Positions 10,986 to 21,329 of a DNA stretch of 64,000 nt are shown one piece after another. The position numbers and the translations under genes were made by a program. The notes below the pieces were generated by a model. It made no database searches and had not been told where the DNA came from. It worked only from the letters and a program-made list of their open reading frames with translations. The DNA lies in NCBI GenBank assembly GCA_002104905.1, contig MCFE01000125.1:62001-126000 (forward strand), in the 5' to 3' direction. Source of the stretch: Basidiobolus meristosporus CBS 931.73 (Eukaryota; Basidiobolomycota; Basidiobolomycetes; Basidiobolales; Basidiobolaceae). The stretch's first letter is position 1; every line of letters begins with the position of its first letter.

Positions 10986-11659
10986 TTCACTAAGCCTTAG
11001 TTATCAAGATCAGAGTCTCTCCCTCCCATGCTGTAATATGTATTTCTTTGGGCTTTATCTCTGGACACTGTTGTTGTACTTCAAAGACTGTATGGGGCTC
11101 CTCTGCTTTTTCATTGGAACATGGCCCAACTCTTGCCTGTGACATTGGGCTACTTGAGCTTCTTCTTTGTAACCTAATACTGAGTTTTCTACCTGTTACA
11201 CAGATTGCTTTATATGTATTATCTGCTATATCTGTCTCTGGACTATTCCCTGATTTTCTGGGCCATCTCACCAATCCTCTCAGCCACTGCACCTACTTGC
11301 CTCATTAATGCTTTGAGATGAGTCAAGAACATACTTGCTGAAAATGATGGTGGTGCTATAATAATGGTCATTTGCTGATCTTTCAGCAAAAATACTGCAT
11401 TTGCTACATTTTCATCTGCCTGAGCATTATGGTTGTCCTGCAGCTCCCTAGAGACTCTCAAATAGCTATCAAACTGAGAGCCTGAGGAGTCCACTTTGTC
11501 AACTTTAATGGGCACACCTTCAACATGACCTTTCTTGGCTGCATCCCTACTTGTTGCTCTAAATGTCAGCGCAAGCTGTTATCTCACTGTTCTTCTGCTG
11601 CTCTCAGCAGTATTGACTGATAAAGAACTAGACAACCTTGCTTTATTTCTAGGCAACAT
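10986..11659 (-). pseudogene. CACTA-like accessory gene, 5' part, copy A
   Basis: Minus-strand homologue of the N-terminal half of the accessory gene at 20,557-23,266. The start MLPRNKARLSSS at 11,659 matches MLPTNKAKLSGS of copy B. Further shared blocks are VDSSGSQ, QADENVANA, FEVQQQCPEIKP and AWEGETLILI. One frameshift (between the frames ending at 11,243 and beginning at 11,292) and an internal stop break it, and the L2b repeat cuts off the 3' half. It has no known domain. Its order upstream of a Tnp2 fragment on the other strand repeats the divergent layout of copy B. Confidence 0.75.
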
Positions 11660-11660
11660 A

Positions 11661-12180
11661 AACACTCCCAAGAAACCACACCAATAGCCAACTAACCTTG
11701 GAGGTGCTACTTGCAAGGAATGCTCAGAGTTTTTATCTTTGATCATAATTTATTCCTTTCTAAGTTGGTTTTTGCACAGGTCAGGTTACTTCTCTGCCTT
11801 TGTAACTATTGATAGCTGCTGCATTGTTATCAAGTCCCTGCTGGTAAAGCTTAGAGTTGTTTTGACTTTGGAAGCTTTGGTACATTGTCATCTCAAAAGA
11901 CACTGTACCCTGCAAATACTTTTGTTAAGATGCTAACTCATTTTGGGATTGTGGCTCAATAGTCTTCCCTTGACACGCTTGTGGCTTTGTTCCCCTTCAC
12001 ATTAGAGCAGAGTCAGAACCCAGCTATTCCTAGTAAGCTTTTGCCAGCGGTTATTGCACCCAGTAAACACACCACACACAAAGCACTTGATTAGTGTTTG
12101 ACATACATCCAGTCTACTGGAGCAAAGCAACATCCCAACTTTGTTAATTATAGATCAATTTTGCTCAGGTAAGAGGCTAC
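11661..12180 (+). repeat. L3-family fragment (variant 3' half)
   Basis: Starts inside the L3 unit at ACACTCCCAAGAAACC and continues through TCCCTGCTGGTAAAG and CTTTTGTTAAGATGC to a variant 3' end containing ATTTTGCTCAGGTAAGAGGC, shared in reverse with 7515-7560. Lies in the promoter region between accessory and Tnp2 fragments of copy A. Confidence 0.6.
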
Positions 12181-12186
12181 CTAAAC

Positions 12187-12678
12187 TTCCAGTCCCAGAC
12201 CACATGACACTCCCAAGAAACTGCACTGATGGCCCTCTAACCTTGGAGACACCATTTGTGAGGAATACTCAGAGTTGGAATCTTTTATTATATTTTATTC
12301 CTTCCCAAGGTTGTTCTTGAACAGGGAAAGATAGCTCTCTGTTCTTGTAGCTGTTGACAACAGCTGCATTTTAATCAAGTCGCTGCAGGTGAAGTTTACA
12401 ATTGCTCTGACCTTGAAAGCTTTAGTACATTGTTGTCTCAAAGCATGCTGTACCCAGCACATACTTTTGTAAAGATGCCAACCAAGTTGGGGATTGTAGC
12501 TCAATAGTTTTTGCTTGACAAGCTTGTGGCTTTATTCCCCTTCACATTAAAGTAGAGTCATAACCCAAGTATTCCTAACAAGCTTTTGCCAGAGGATATT
12601 GCATCAAGTGGACACCCCACACACAAAAAACTTGAGAAGTGTTGGATGTATCTCTCCCTTGGACTTATATACCGCCAC
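12187..12678 (+). repeat. L3-family fragment (3' half)
   Basis: Second partial L3 unit directly after the first: CTTCCAGTCCCAGACCACAT through to CCCTTGGACTTATATACCGCCACA, the usual L3 end with one change. The two fragments in tandem suggest recombination or one L3 inserting beside another. Confidence 0.65.
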
Positions 12679-12689
12679 AGTGCAAACCA

Positions 12690-13284
12690 ATTCTGGTGAG
12701 CTTGTGGCACCCTTTGGCTCACCTCAGCCTTCTGAATATTGCCAGTGGAGTGATAGCTCTGAAGAAGAAGGCTCACTGATTAATTGTGGGCCTATCTCCC
12801 TTCACCATGCACCCTGCATGAGACTGGCAAAATTCCAATATTCAATGAGATAACACCCATAGAAAAAAATGTCAAGGATACTTTATGGAGCCAAGTGAGC
12901 CCAGTAATACATATACTGGTTGATAATATGATGCTGTGGCTAGGGAATTGATATACTTCCACCAATACAAGTAATGATGGTTTTGAGGATTTACTGCTAC
13001 TTATTGCCAAAATTATTCCAAGATGCAACTTGCCATGTACTTGTTATAAGTGTGGTGCCATCATGTGACTGGCTACACAGGACCCAGGGACTAGTCTGAT
13101 ATCTACATGTGGTCATAGCTGCATGGCATTCACATTTGAAAATGTGACTATCACAAAGTGTGCAACCTTACAAATATCTACCACCACAGGAGAAAAATTT
13201 TGATAACACTCTAGATATGTTCCAGCAATACCGTGTCTAAAGCTCATGCTGACCAACAAATATTCTGAAGCTTTAAAGTACCAC
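12690..13284 (+). pseudogene. Tnp2 (CACTA) transposase N-terminal relic, copy A
   Basis: Matches the N-terminal part of the Tnp2 gene of copy B (24,470-25,070): GELVAPFGSPQPSE, SDSSEEEGSLINCGPIS, the block around TTTATGGAGCCAAGTGAGCCCAGTAAT, and a decayed version of the region that in copy B reads CPNCQKSTT. Many stops. It ends where another CACTA-like left terminus begins at about 13,285. Confidence 0.75.
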
Positions 13285-13775
13285 ACAAAATGAAAAATAA
13301 TCCTAGTGATCCTGTCAAAAGGCCATTACAATGCTTAAATCCAGTGACTAAGAGGTGTTGATGCTGTTAGGTCACCTTGCAAATTTCACTTAGAAAGAAT
13401 TGTACCCCAGATTTCACAAAAACCCTAGCCAAGAGTTTTGATTACATTAATACTTAAGTGGCATTTGATTAGTTCTCTGCCAATTTTCTCACTTTCTGAT
13501 CCCAGACACTCTATCACCTCCTACATTTATGTACATATATTGGCTATTAGCTCATTGTCACACTTCTTACTTACTAACTCAACCAATTCTCCTACTTTTC
13601 ATACCTGCAAATTGCTTTATTTCTGCTGAAACTTTATACTTCTATTACAGCACCCAACCATACTTGTCACCTCTCATAAACTGAGTCAGGTGAGCTAGTG
13701 ATGCCTTTAGGCTCACCTCAGCCTTCTGAAAATGGCACACAGAGTGATAGCTCTGTTTAAGAAGGCTCTCATCCT
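13285..13775. mobile_element. CACTA-like deletion derivative
   Basis: Begins with CACAAAATGAAAAATAATCC, comparable to the terminal inverted repeats of the two larger copies, then TCCTGTCAAAAGGCC and the accessory-gene 3' flank (CAGACACTCTATCACCTCC; compare 19,470-19,495). At about 13,650 it jumps straight to Tnp2 sequence (GAGTCAGGTGAGC..GCCTTTAGGCTCACCTCAGCC). The whole accessory coding region and promoter are missing, so this is an internally deleted, non-autonomous copy. Confidence 0.65.
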
Positions 13776-14090
13776 CACTTGACATCCTTGACCTTTCATG
13801 ATCCAACCAAATCATGTTGGTGAAGAAATCCCAGTTCCTTCTAGAGTATTCTAATATATTCCAGCTACTTCTTGAATGCTCCAAGTCATCAATACACAAT
13901 GAAGTATCCTATAGAAGCTTCCCTTTGGAATGTATGTAGCTCAATACGGTATATAGCAATAGCATGTCACATGACTAGATGACCCTTAGCATATCCTCAT
14001 GTGATGTTTTAGTCTGTTCCTTACTATATCTATATCTTGGCACACTTACTGAGCCTTACCCCAGAGTTCCATCAGTATTAGTCCATGTCT
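13776..14090. repeat. L4 repeat, copy a
   Basis: About 315 bp, reverse-complement match to about 18,660-19,012: CCTTGACCTTTCATGATC, CAATACACAATGAAGTAT, CATGTCACATGACTAG and CCCCAGAGTTCCAT all have counterparts there. Contains GGTATATAGC. Probably an LTR or short element; no partner internal region is visible. Confidence 0.6.
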
Positions 14091-14094
14091 CTGG

Positions 14095-14405
14095 GCATTC
14101 TTATTCTAAAAAAATGTTGGGTAGCCAGAAGAGTGCCAGCAAGGAACAAGCAGGCTAAAACAGATTCATTGGAGCAGCATTTATCAAAGAAAAAAGTAGT
14201 TCAATACAAGAAGCACTCAGACAATGTAGCAATGAAAGACCTGGCAGTGATAAAAGAAAGGGTAAAGGGGAAAGTCTACCCAAGCCAGTGACAAGGAAGC
14301 ATAATAAAAAGTCTGCAGTTCTTGGCAATAAACATCATAAGCCCCAAACAGACTGAATCCCATCATAGCCAAGAAGAATTACAAACAAGAAAACAGCTGT
14401 TCAAA
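14095..14405 (+). pseudogene. CACTA-like accessory gene fragment, inverted
   Basis: Reads on the plus strand ARRVPARNKQAKTDS, LEQHLSKKKVVQYKKHSDN and, after a frame change, QTESHHSQEELQTRKQL. These match the repeat region and following block of the copy B accessory gene (about 20,170-20,430 on the minus strand). It is flanked by L4a and an L3 fragment, so it was rearranged or inserted separately. Confidence 0.65.
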
Positions 14406-14406
14406 A

Positions 14407-14757
14407 AGCACACCACACCCAACCAATCAAGGATCAATATTCTGAAGCCTGTGTGACACAAGGATACCATATATGGTATGTAAATGGCCAGGATGGTAAA
14501 GTACTCTGGTCATGTGTTAAAAGTACTGGCATGGGTACCTACCTAAGACAGAAGCACTCACATCAAATAATCTTACATAAAGTGAGGGATAACTTATGCA
14601 ATAGGGTAAGCAGGTGTGATAGTCAGCTGGCTTATGGGATAGTACTGTACAAGTAAGTCAAACAAGATAAAAGTAATATAAGGGTAGTAGAAAAATTGGG
14701 AAGTAGAAAATATGGGAATGAGCACATCTATCAGTGGGTGTCACTGTGACCCTACTC
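14407..14757 (-). repeat. L3-family fragment (5' half, minus orientation)
   Basis: On the minus strand it runs from a GTAGGGTCACAGTGACACCC start to the CArG-like palindrome CCATATATGG (14,467-14,476) and the GGTTGGGTGTGGTGTGC block, matching the first 350 bases of other L3 copies. The 3' part is absent. Confidence 0.7.
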
Positions 14758-14819
14758 CAATGTCTGCAATTATTTCAACTGTATATCAGTAAGCTATATT
14801 ATCTAGGCCACTTTCTTTT

Positions 14820-15058
14820 GCTCCACATATGAAATGAGGTCTAAAATATATGCTTAGTTCAAACATGAGATGTTATATTTCTGCCTGATTGTGTACATCC
14901 TTGATTATCTTGAAATAAAGTAATAGGCATTTTTTGGCGTAAACATAGGTCTTTAAAGAGCTTTCTTAATCACCTTGTCTCACAGGTGCCCTATAATCTG
15001 CCTCTATGGGAGAAAGTGCGATGGTCAGCTGCTTTTGCAAATTAAATCAAATTACTCC
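14820..15058 (-). pseudogene. Copia RNase H relic, minus strand
   Basis: Matches the 3' part of the minus-strand Copia at about 29,880-30,120: ACATCCTTGATTATCTTGAAATAA (the RNase H core FQDNQG region), CTTTAAAGAGCTTTCTTAA, and CTTTACAGTAGAAAA. It is highly decayed and faces the next relic head to head. Confidence 0.65.
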
Positions 15059-15072
15059 TTTACAGTAGAAAA

Positions 15073-15630
15073 ATGTGTATTCTGTGGTGCAGATACCTAA
15101 AGGGAACTGCTGCTATCTGCTTTAGGTATAGCTATAAATGTTCCAAACAAGATCTTGTTGGATACTCTGGTGCAAGTTGGGACAAAATTTTGAAGACAGA
15201 ATATCCAACACAGAATTCATCTTTATTTACTGTAATGGAGGAATTTCTTGGAATTCAAGAAAGCAACCAAGTGTAGCACTTTCTAGCACAAGGACATATG
15301 GCAGCCTGTGAAGCTATAGAAAAAGCAATGTGGTAAAGGAAGCTTTTTAAAATTCAGGCCTATGTCAAAACCACCTGTTACTTTATTTCAAGATAATTAA
15401 GGATTAATAAAATTAGGTAGAAATCCAACTTTTCATGCTAGAACTAAGCATATAGATATTAGACACAATTTCATATGTAATGCTTTAAAGAGTAACAAAG
15501 TTAACCTAGCTGACTGTTCTTTGGATGAAGTGATTGCAGACATATTTACCATAACATTAGCCAGAGACAGATTTGAATATCTTGGGTCAAAATTAGTACT
15601 AGTCAATTTGAACATTTAGTTGAGTGGGAG
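15073..15630 (+). pseudogene. Copia RNase H and 3' end relic, plus strand
   Basis: RYLKGTA at about 15,087-15,110, DLVGYSGASWD at about 15,147-15,180, then AACEA-like, FQDN-like, RNPTFHARTKHIDIRH-like (about 15,420-15,465) and ADIFT-like (about 15,538) blocks in the order of the Copia RNase H domain. Stops and frame changes throughout. A Copia LTR fragment follows at 15,631. Confidence 0.75.
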
Positions 15631-15890
15631 TGTAGTAAAAATTTGTAATTCAACCTAAATATCTGCCTAGCAAGGTCACTTAGATCATTACCTAAAATCT
15701 TAGAGAATACTGATCAAATTCCTTGTTGTGATTTGGTTGGAATACTTTCACCAAAATATTAGGTGCCCCTAACATAAAAATTTGATAAGCTGTCCAAACA
15801 GCCCCAAACTTTGCACCCATATTCTTAAGACCCTCTCAAACCTCTCCTATGTACCTCTTATGCCCAGACCATGTAAGGTATAGGTATGGA
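15631..15890 (+). repeat. Copia LTR fragment, plus strand
   Basis: TGTAGTAAAAATTTGTAATTC start matches the Copia LTRs at 32,586 and 37,125, followed by the shared CCTTGTTG..GATTT, AGCCCCAAACTTTGCACCC and ATGCCCAGACCATGTAA blocks. The last quarter is missing. Confidence 0.75.
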
Positions 15891-16411
15891 GAAGAGCCAA
15901 ATTGCCTCTATTTTGCCAAGTGTAAAGGTTAGGATGCCAAACACAATTCCTGGGAACCATACACCATTGTTGATGATGCTACCATTTTTGATCTGTATTG
16001 GAGATGCAGGGCAGCCCAGAAATTATCAATACTTTATAACTTAGCATATTTTACACCAATGGCAAATCTATCTCTCTAAGTGATTTTCCTAACCTGAACA
16101 TAACTAATTTCAGTTACAGTTTACTTTATCATGTCTCAGAACCTATTTTTAGCTGTACATATGATCCATTTGCATAGGGTCATTAGACCATCAACTGCTC
16201 TGCCAAGCCTTTCCAAGTGATTAGTCCCTTAAGATCTATCTAAACACTTGGCAGTTGCCAAGATATCAGTTGATTAATAATGCAATTCTCATTTGTCTAC
16301 TACACCCATCAACACAAAAGTGGATCTCAATTAATCTGGTGTCTTGGCCTTTACTAATTAAACTTTATTAGAAAAGTATAATTAGAGTTTCCAGAACCAT
16401 TAGTTTAGAGT
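15891..16411. other. Unassigned sequence
   Basis: AT-rich, no supportable gene and no repeat partner in the window. It forms the left flank of the large CACTA-like element. Confidence 0.4.
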
Positions 16412-16441
16412 CCCTGTAAATAATAATTGTGATGATCCTGT

Positions 16442-17384
16442 TGTAGTGGGGTCACAGTGACACCCACTGACAGATAGGCCTACTCCCATATTTCTATGTA
16501 TGATTACTAGATGTAAGTCCTTCTATATTAGGCAAGTACCTCCACCAGGACTTATAGCATTTGATTAAATGGTGTCACAATCCCTACCATCTTCATTTCA
16601 TATATGGAATACCTATGTTGCACAGGTCTTAGAATACCAATCCTGGTTGGTTGGATATGCTGTGTCTCTTAAAACCTTCCAGCATCTACTTAGGTCATTC
16701 TTAGCTCATTCTGATGAGATTGAGATTTCTATGGATCTCCAAAACCTTCTGGAACACCATGATTTGTGATTACTTAACTATTGTAAAATTTATACAAGGG
16801 GGGCAATTCCTTAGCAATAAATCATCATCCCTTTTGTCAACAAACTGACTTGTAGATTAGTGTGATCACTGCTACCTGCTGCTACCAAAACTTCCAGTCC
16901 CAGACCACAGGACACTCCCAAGAAACCGCACTGATGGCCATCTAATCTTGGAGGCACCATTTGTGAGGAATACTCAGAGTTGGAATCTTTTATTATATTT
17001 TATTTTTTCCTAAGGTTGGTCTTGTACAGGAAAAGATAGCTCTCTGTCATTGTAACTGTTGACAACAGCTGCAATTTAATCAAGTCCCTGCTGGCAAAGT
17101 CTACAGTTACTCTGATCTTGGGAACTCTAGCACATTGTCATCTCAAAGGATGCTGCTCCCAGCAGATACTTTGATTAAGATGCCCACTAAGTTGGGGATT
17201 GTAGCTGAATAGCTTTACCTTGACAAGCTTTTGACTTTATTCCCCTCCATGTTAGAGTAGAAAGAGAACCCAAGTGTTCCAAACAAGCTGTTGCCAGAGG
17301 TTTTTGCACCCAGTGAACACCCCACGCACAAAATACTTGAGAAGTGTTGGATGTATCTCTCCCTTGGACTTATGCCTCACCACA
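16442..17384 (+). mobile_element. L3 LTR-like element inside copy C
   Basis: TGTAGTGGGGTCACAGTGAC start and CACCACA end. Contains the decayed CArG-like block (CATATATGGA), a TATACAAGGGGGG TATA-like box, AATAAATCATCATCCC, GTGATCACTGCTACCTGCTGC and a long U5-like part. The host is interrupted between GATGATCCTG and CCATCAAAAG; other copies read GATCCTGTCAAAAGG and GATCCCATCAAAAGG without a break. Confidence 0.75.
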
Positions 17385-18164
17385 CCATCAAAAGATCATC
17401 ACATGATTAAAGTCCTGTGACTACAAGGTATTGATCCTATCAGGACACCATGCAAGCACTGTTGACAAATAATTGCCCCCCAGATTTTGCAAAAAACTGA
17501 GTCAAAACTCATCACCACAACAATACAACAGTGGCATCTGAATGGTCCCCTGCCAATTCTCTCACTTTTTGATCCTGTACACCTAATCAGCTCCTGCACT
17601 TGTGTCCAATGATTAGCTATTGGCTCATTCTCATACTCCTTACTTCCTGACTCAACCAATTCTCTTACTTTGCACACATACAAGTTGCTTTACTTGTGTT
17701 GAAACTTCAGTTGTACTCTAATTGCCAATTATATTGACTTATACAAGTCCCTATACCCACCACTAACACTAGGCCAAGCCCCATACTCAACAAGCAACTC
17801 CATAAAAATCTATCATTCAATAAGAACTTATGCTGCAATGTCCCGTTTTCCATGACTTTTGTAGGAGCCCTGTGGCTTTATGCCACTGCTTACTCACTGG
17901 TTCCTATACATCCTGGTCTTCAGCCAGCACTGCAAGGTCTAGCACCTCATCTGCCAGTCTTAGTAGTAAGTCCTTGCAATATTAAAGTGTGTTTTCTTAA
18001 GCACTGCTCCTGAAGAAGTGCTGTAAATGCTTGGTGTTCCTATCATTATTCAAAAATCCACTGTAGGCATTGTCATAGACTTTTAGTGCTTGATGTTGTT
18101 GCTTTGTCTGTCAGTGTGATCTCCACTCTGCCTACAGTGGAGGGTGTGGAGGTAGTGTTATTAA
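17385..18164 (-). pseudogene. Accessory gene of copy C, 3' flank and C-terminal part
   Basis: 17,385-17,780 matches the 3' flank of the copy B accessory gene (19,275-19,700). 17,800-18,164 matches its C-terminal coding part: blocks corresponding to WEPVNEQWHKA, VLAEDQD and the FRSSAQENTL region can be read on the minus strand, with stops. It is cut at about 18,165 by the L4/Copia-LTR block and resumes at 19,019. Confidence 0.7.
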
Positions 18165-19018
18165 TAGATCTAAGGCAGAAGAGTAGAGATGGGCTAGGGA
18201 GGACCAGGAAAGGACTTGGGTGCATATCAATAAGGCAAGGCTAGTTATTCATGACCAATATTTATCAGACTGAAGAGCATATAAAGGGGGATAGAACTGT
18301 TGTAAAAATATGTAATTCCACCTAAATATTTGGCTAACTTAGTCACTTAAATCAATACCTTCCAATCCTAGCAAATACCGACCAGATTCCTTGTTGGGAT
18401 TTACTTGGAATATTCTCACCAAAATACCAGGTACCCAAAACATAAAATTCTCTAAGTTGTCCATACAGCCCCAAACTTTGCACACATGCACTTGGGACCT
18501 TCCTAAGCCTATTCTACATGTTTGTTATGCCAATACCAAGTAAATTTGTAAATACTACTTTAACATTGATAAATAATTAAGTGAAACCACATAATCTACT
18601 TGTTCTCGCAATCACTTTCAATATTGCCAAGACTGTTACAACAGGAAATTTATATACTTCTGGCAATATGGATGCCCAGGGATGTAGGCTAATACTTATG
18701 GAGCTCTGGGGTGAGGCACAGCAACTGTTCTAAGATAAAAATATACTGAAGAACATACTAGAACATCACATGTGGATATGTCAAGGGTCAGCTGATCATG
18801 TGACTAGGTCATGTGACATGCAGTGCCCATATATGGTATTGAGCTACATAAACTTCAAAGGGAAGCTTCCATAAAATATTTCATTGTGTATTGTTGACTT
18901 GGAGCTCTCCAAGAGTTGCTAAAATGTAGTAGAGCTCTCCAGAAAGAACTGGGAATTCTTCACCAACATGATATGGCCAGATCATGAAAGGTCAAGGATT
19001 TCTTGTGATTATAAAAGG
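18165..19018. repeat. L4 repeat copy b with adjoining sequence, split by a Copia LTR
   Basis: About 18,660-19,012 is the reverse complement of L4a (13,776-14,090). It has a CCATATATGG palindrome at 18,827-18,836. 18,165-18,297 has no partner and may belong to the same insertion. A solo Copia LTR lies at 18,298-18,643. Accessory-gene sequence flanks the block on both sides, so it is one insertion or several stacked in one place. Confidence 0.55.
18298..18643 (+). repeat. Solo Copia LTR
   Basis: TGTTGTAAAAATATG..CTGTTACAACA, 346 bp, aligning along its whole length with the LTRs at 32,586, 37,125 and 40,165. Flanking 5-mers AGAAC and GGAAA agree at three of five positions, consistent with an old 5-bp duplication. 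There is no internal region, so it is the product of LTR-LTR recombination. Confidence 0.8.
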
Positions 19019-19256
19019 TGATAGCAGATAAATTGACATTTTCTGCAAACTCATCTACCTCACTGGAGTCCAGCTCCACTGGCTGCACCTCCAACACTTG
19101 AGAAAACAACTAATGTCTTATTGGTATTCTTCTGGGCTATGATGGGACTCAGCCTGTTCTGGGATGACAGCATTAATTGCTGAGAACTGCTGCTTTTTCC
19201 TCAGGCTCCCTGTCTCTGACTTTGGAAGACCTTTTTCTCTTTACCTTTATCTTTAT
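19019..19256 (-). pseudogene. Accessory gene of copy C, middle part
   Basis: Continues the copy C accessory gene after the L4 block; aligns with 20,075-20,285 of copy B (for example CAAACTCATCTACCT and GGGCTATGATGGGA). It stops at TTTAT, where copy B is inserted, and continues at 27,307 with TTATGACTGTCAAGTC. Copy B itself reads CCTTTATCACTGCCAGGTC without a break at this point. Confidence 0.75.
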
Positions 19257-21329
19257 CCCTATGAAAAACTATTGAGATGATCCCATCAAAAGGCCTTTGC
19301 AAAGTTAATGTCCCATGACTAAGAGGTTCTGATCTTGTCAGGACACTGTCCAGAGACCAATGAAAAGTAATTGCACCCCAGATTTCACAAAAAACTTTGT
19401 CAAAATTTTTCATCACAACAATGTATAAGTGTCTTTTGATTGGTTCCCTACCAATTTGCTGACTTTCTGATCCCAGACACTCTATTGCCTCCTACCTTTG
19501 TGTGAGTTAATTGGCTATTGCCTCTTTTCCACACTCCTTACTTCCTGCCTCAATCATTTCTCTTACTTTTCATGCATACAAATTGATTTATTTCCATTGA
19601 AACTTCAGTTGTACCTCAATTGCCAATTGTATAGACCTATACAAGTCTCTATACCCTACACTAACATTAAGCCCAACCCCACACTCAACAAGTAACTCCA
19701 TTAAAATCCACCACTCAATAAGTATTTCTGTTGTAATGCTCTGGTTCCATCACTTTGGCAGGAACCCAACGGCTTTATGCCACTGTTCATTCACTGGTTC
19801 CCACACATCCTGGTCTTCAGCCAGCACTGCCAGGTCTAGTGCCTCATCTGCCAGTCTTTGCAATAAATCCTTGCAATATTCCAGTGTATTTTCTTGAGCA
19901 CTGCTCCTGAAGAAGTGCTGCAACCTCTTGGTGTGCCTATTAATGTTCCAAAGCTCCACTGAAGGCTTTGTGATAGTCTTTTGAGCTCTTGATGTTGTAG
20001 GCTTGTCTGTCAGTGGGATCCCCACTCTTTCAACAATGGAGGCTGTGGAGGATGTGGATGCTTTGGTAGACAAATTGCTTTTTTCAGCAAACTCATCTAC
20101 CTTGGTGGAGTGTAGCAGAACCAGCTGTGCTTCCAACTCTTGTGAAAACAGCTGTTTTCTTGTTAGTAATTCTTCTTGGCTATGATGGGATTCAGTCTGT
20201 TCCCAGCTTGTGGTGTTAATTGGTGAGAACTGCAGTTTTTTCTGCATGCCTCCCTGTCTCAGGCTTGGGTAGATATTTTTCCCTTTACCTTTTCCTTTAT
20301 CACTGCCAGGTCTTTCACTGCTACATTGTCTGAGTGCTTCTTGTAAAGAACTACATTTTCTCCTGGATAAATTGTGCTCTGATGCATCTGTTTTGGCCTG
20401 CTTGTCTCTTGCTGGTACTCTTCTGGCAACCTGTGTTTCTTTTCAGCTTGTTTTCAGCTCTCTACCATAGTTGTGACAGGCTCCAGTAACAGCAGCTGGT
20501 TTTTATCACTGCCAGGCCCTTCACTGCTACTTTGACTGGGTGCTTCTTGAGTGGTACTATGCTTTTTCCTTGATAAATGTTGTGCTTGTGCATCCATGAC
20601 TGCCTGCTTGGCCCTGCTTGTAACATGCTAGACTTCTGACAGTCTCTTGTATGTTAGCCCACTCTTCATTCCTGCACTCAACAGCTTCACAGATCTTCAA
20701 TGTCTTTGGACTTTTAGGCTTTGGTATAAACACCGCATTGTCTCCCTCCCACACTGTGATAGGTTTTTCTGTGGGCTTTATCTTTGGACACAGTTGTTGT
20801 GCTTCAAAGACTGTACAGTGTTCCTCTACTGTTACATTGGGAAATGGCTCAATTCTTGGCTGTGACATTGAGCTACTTGAGTTCCTTCTTTGCAGCAAAG
20901 ACATTGCTTTCTCTACCTGGGATATTGATTGCTCTACATGTATTATCCACTCATCCTGTTTCTGGACTACTTCCTGATTTGTCTGGGCCATTGCATCTAT
21001 ACTATCAGTCACTGCACCTAATTGCTTCATTAATGCTTTGGTATGAGCTGACAACATACTTGCTAATATGGGTGGTGGTGATGTTTTCATGGCCACTTGC
21101 TGATCTTCAACTGAGGGTATTGCGTTTGCTACATTTTCATCTGCCTGCACATAATGGTCAGCTTGTGGCTCCACAGAAGTTCTCAATTGCCTACTTGACT
21201 GAGAGCCTGAGGAGTCCACATTATTACCTTCAATGTGCACACTCTCCACAGGGCCTTTTTTGGATGTAGCCCCACTTGTTACACTGAATGTCAAAGCAAG
21301 CTGTTGTCCAACCATTCTTCTGTTGCCAT

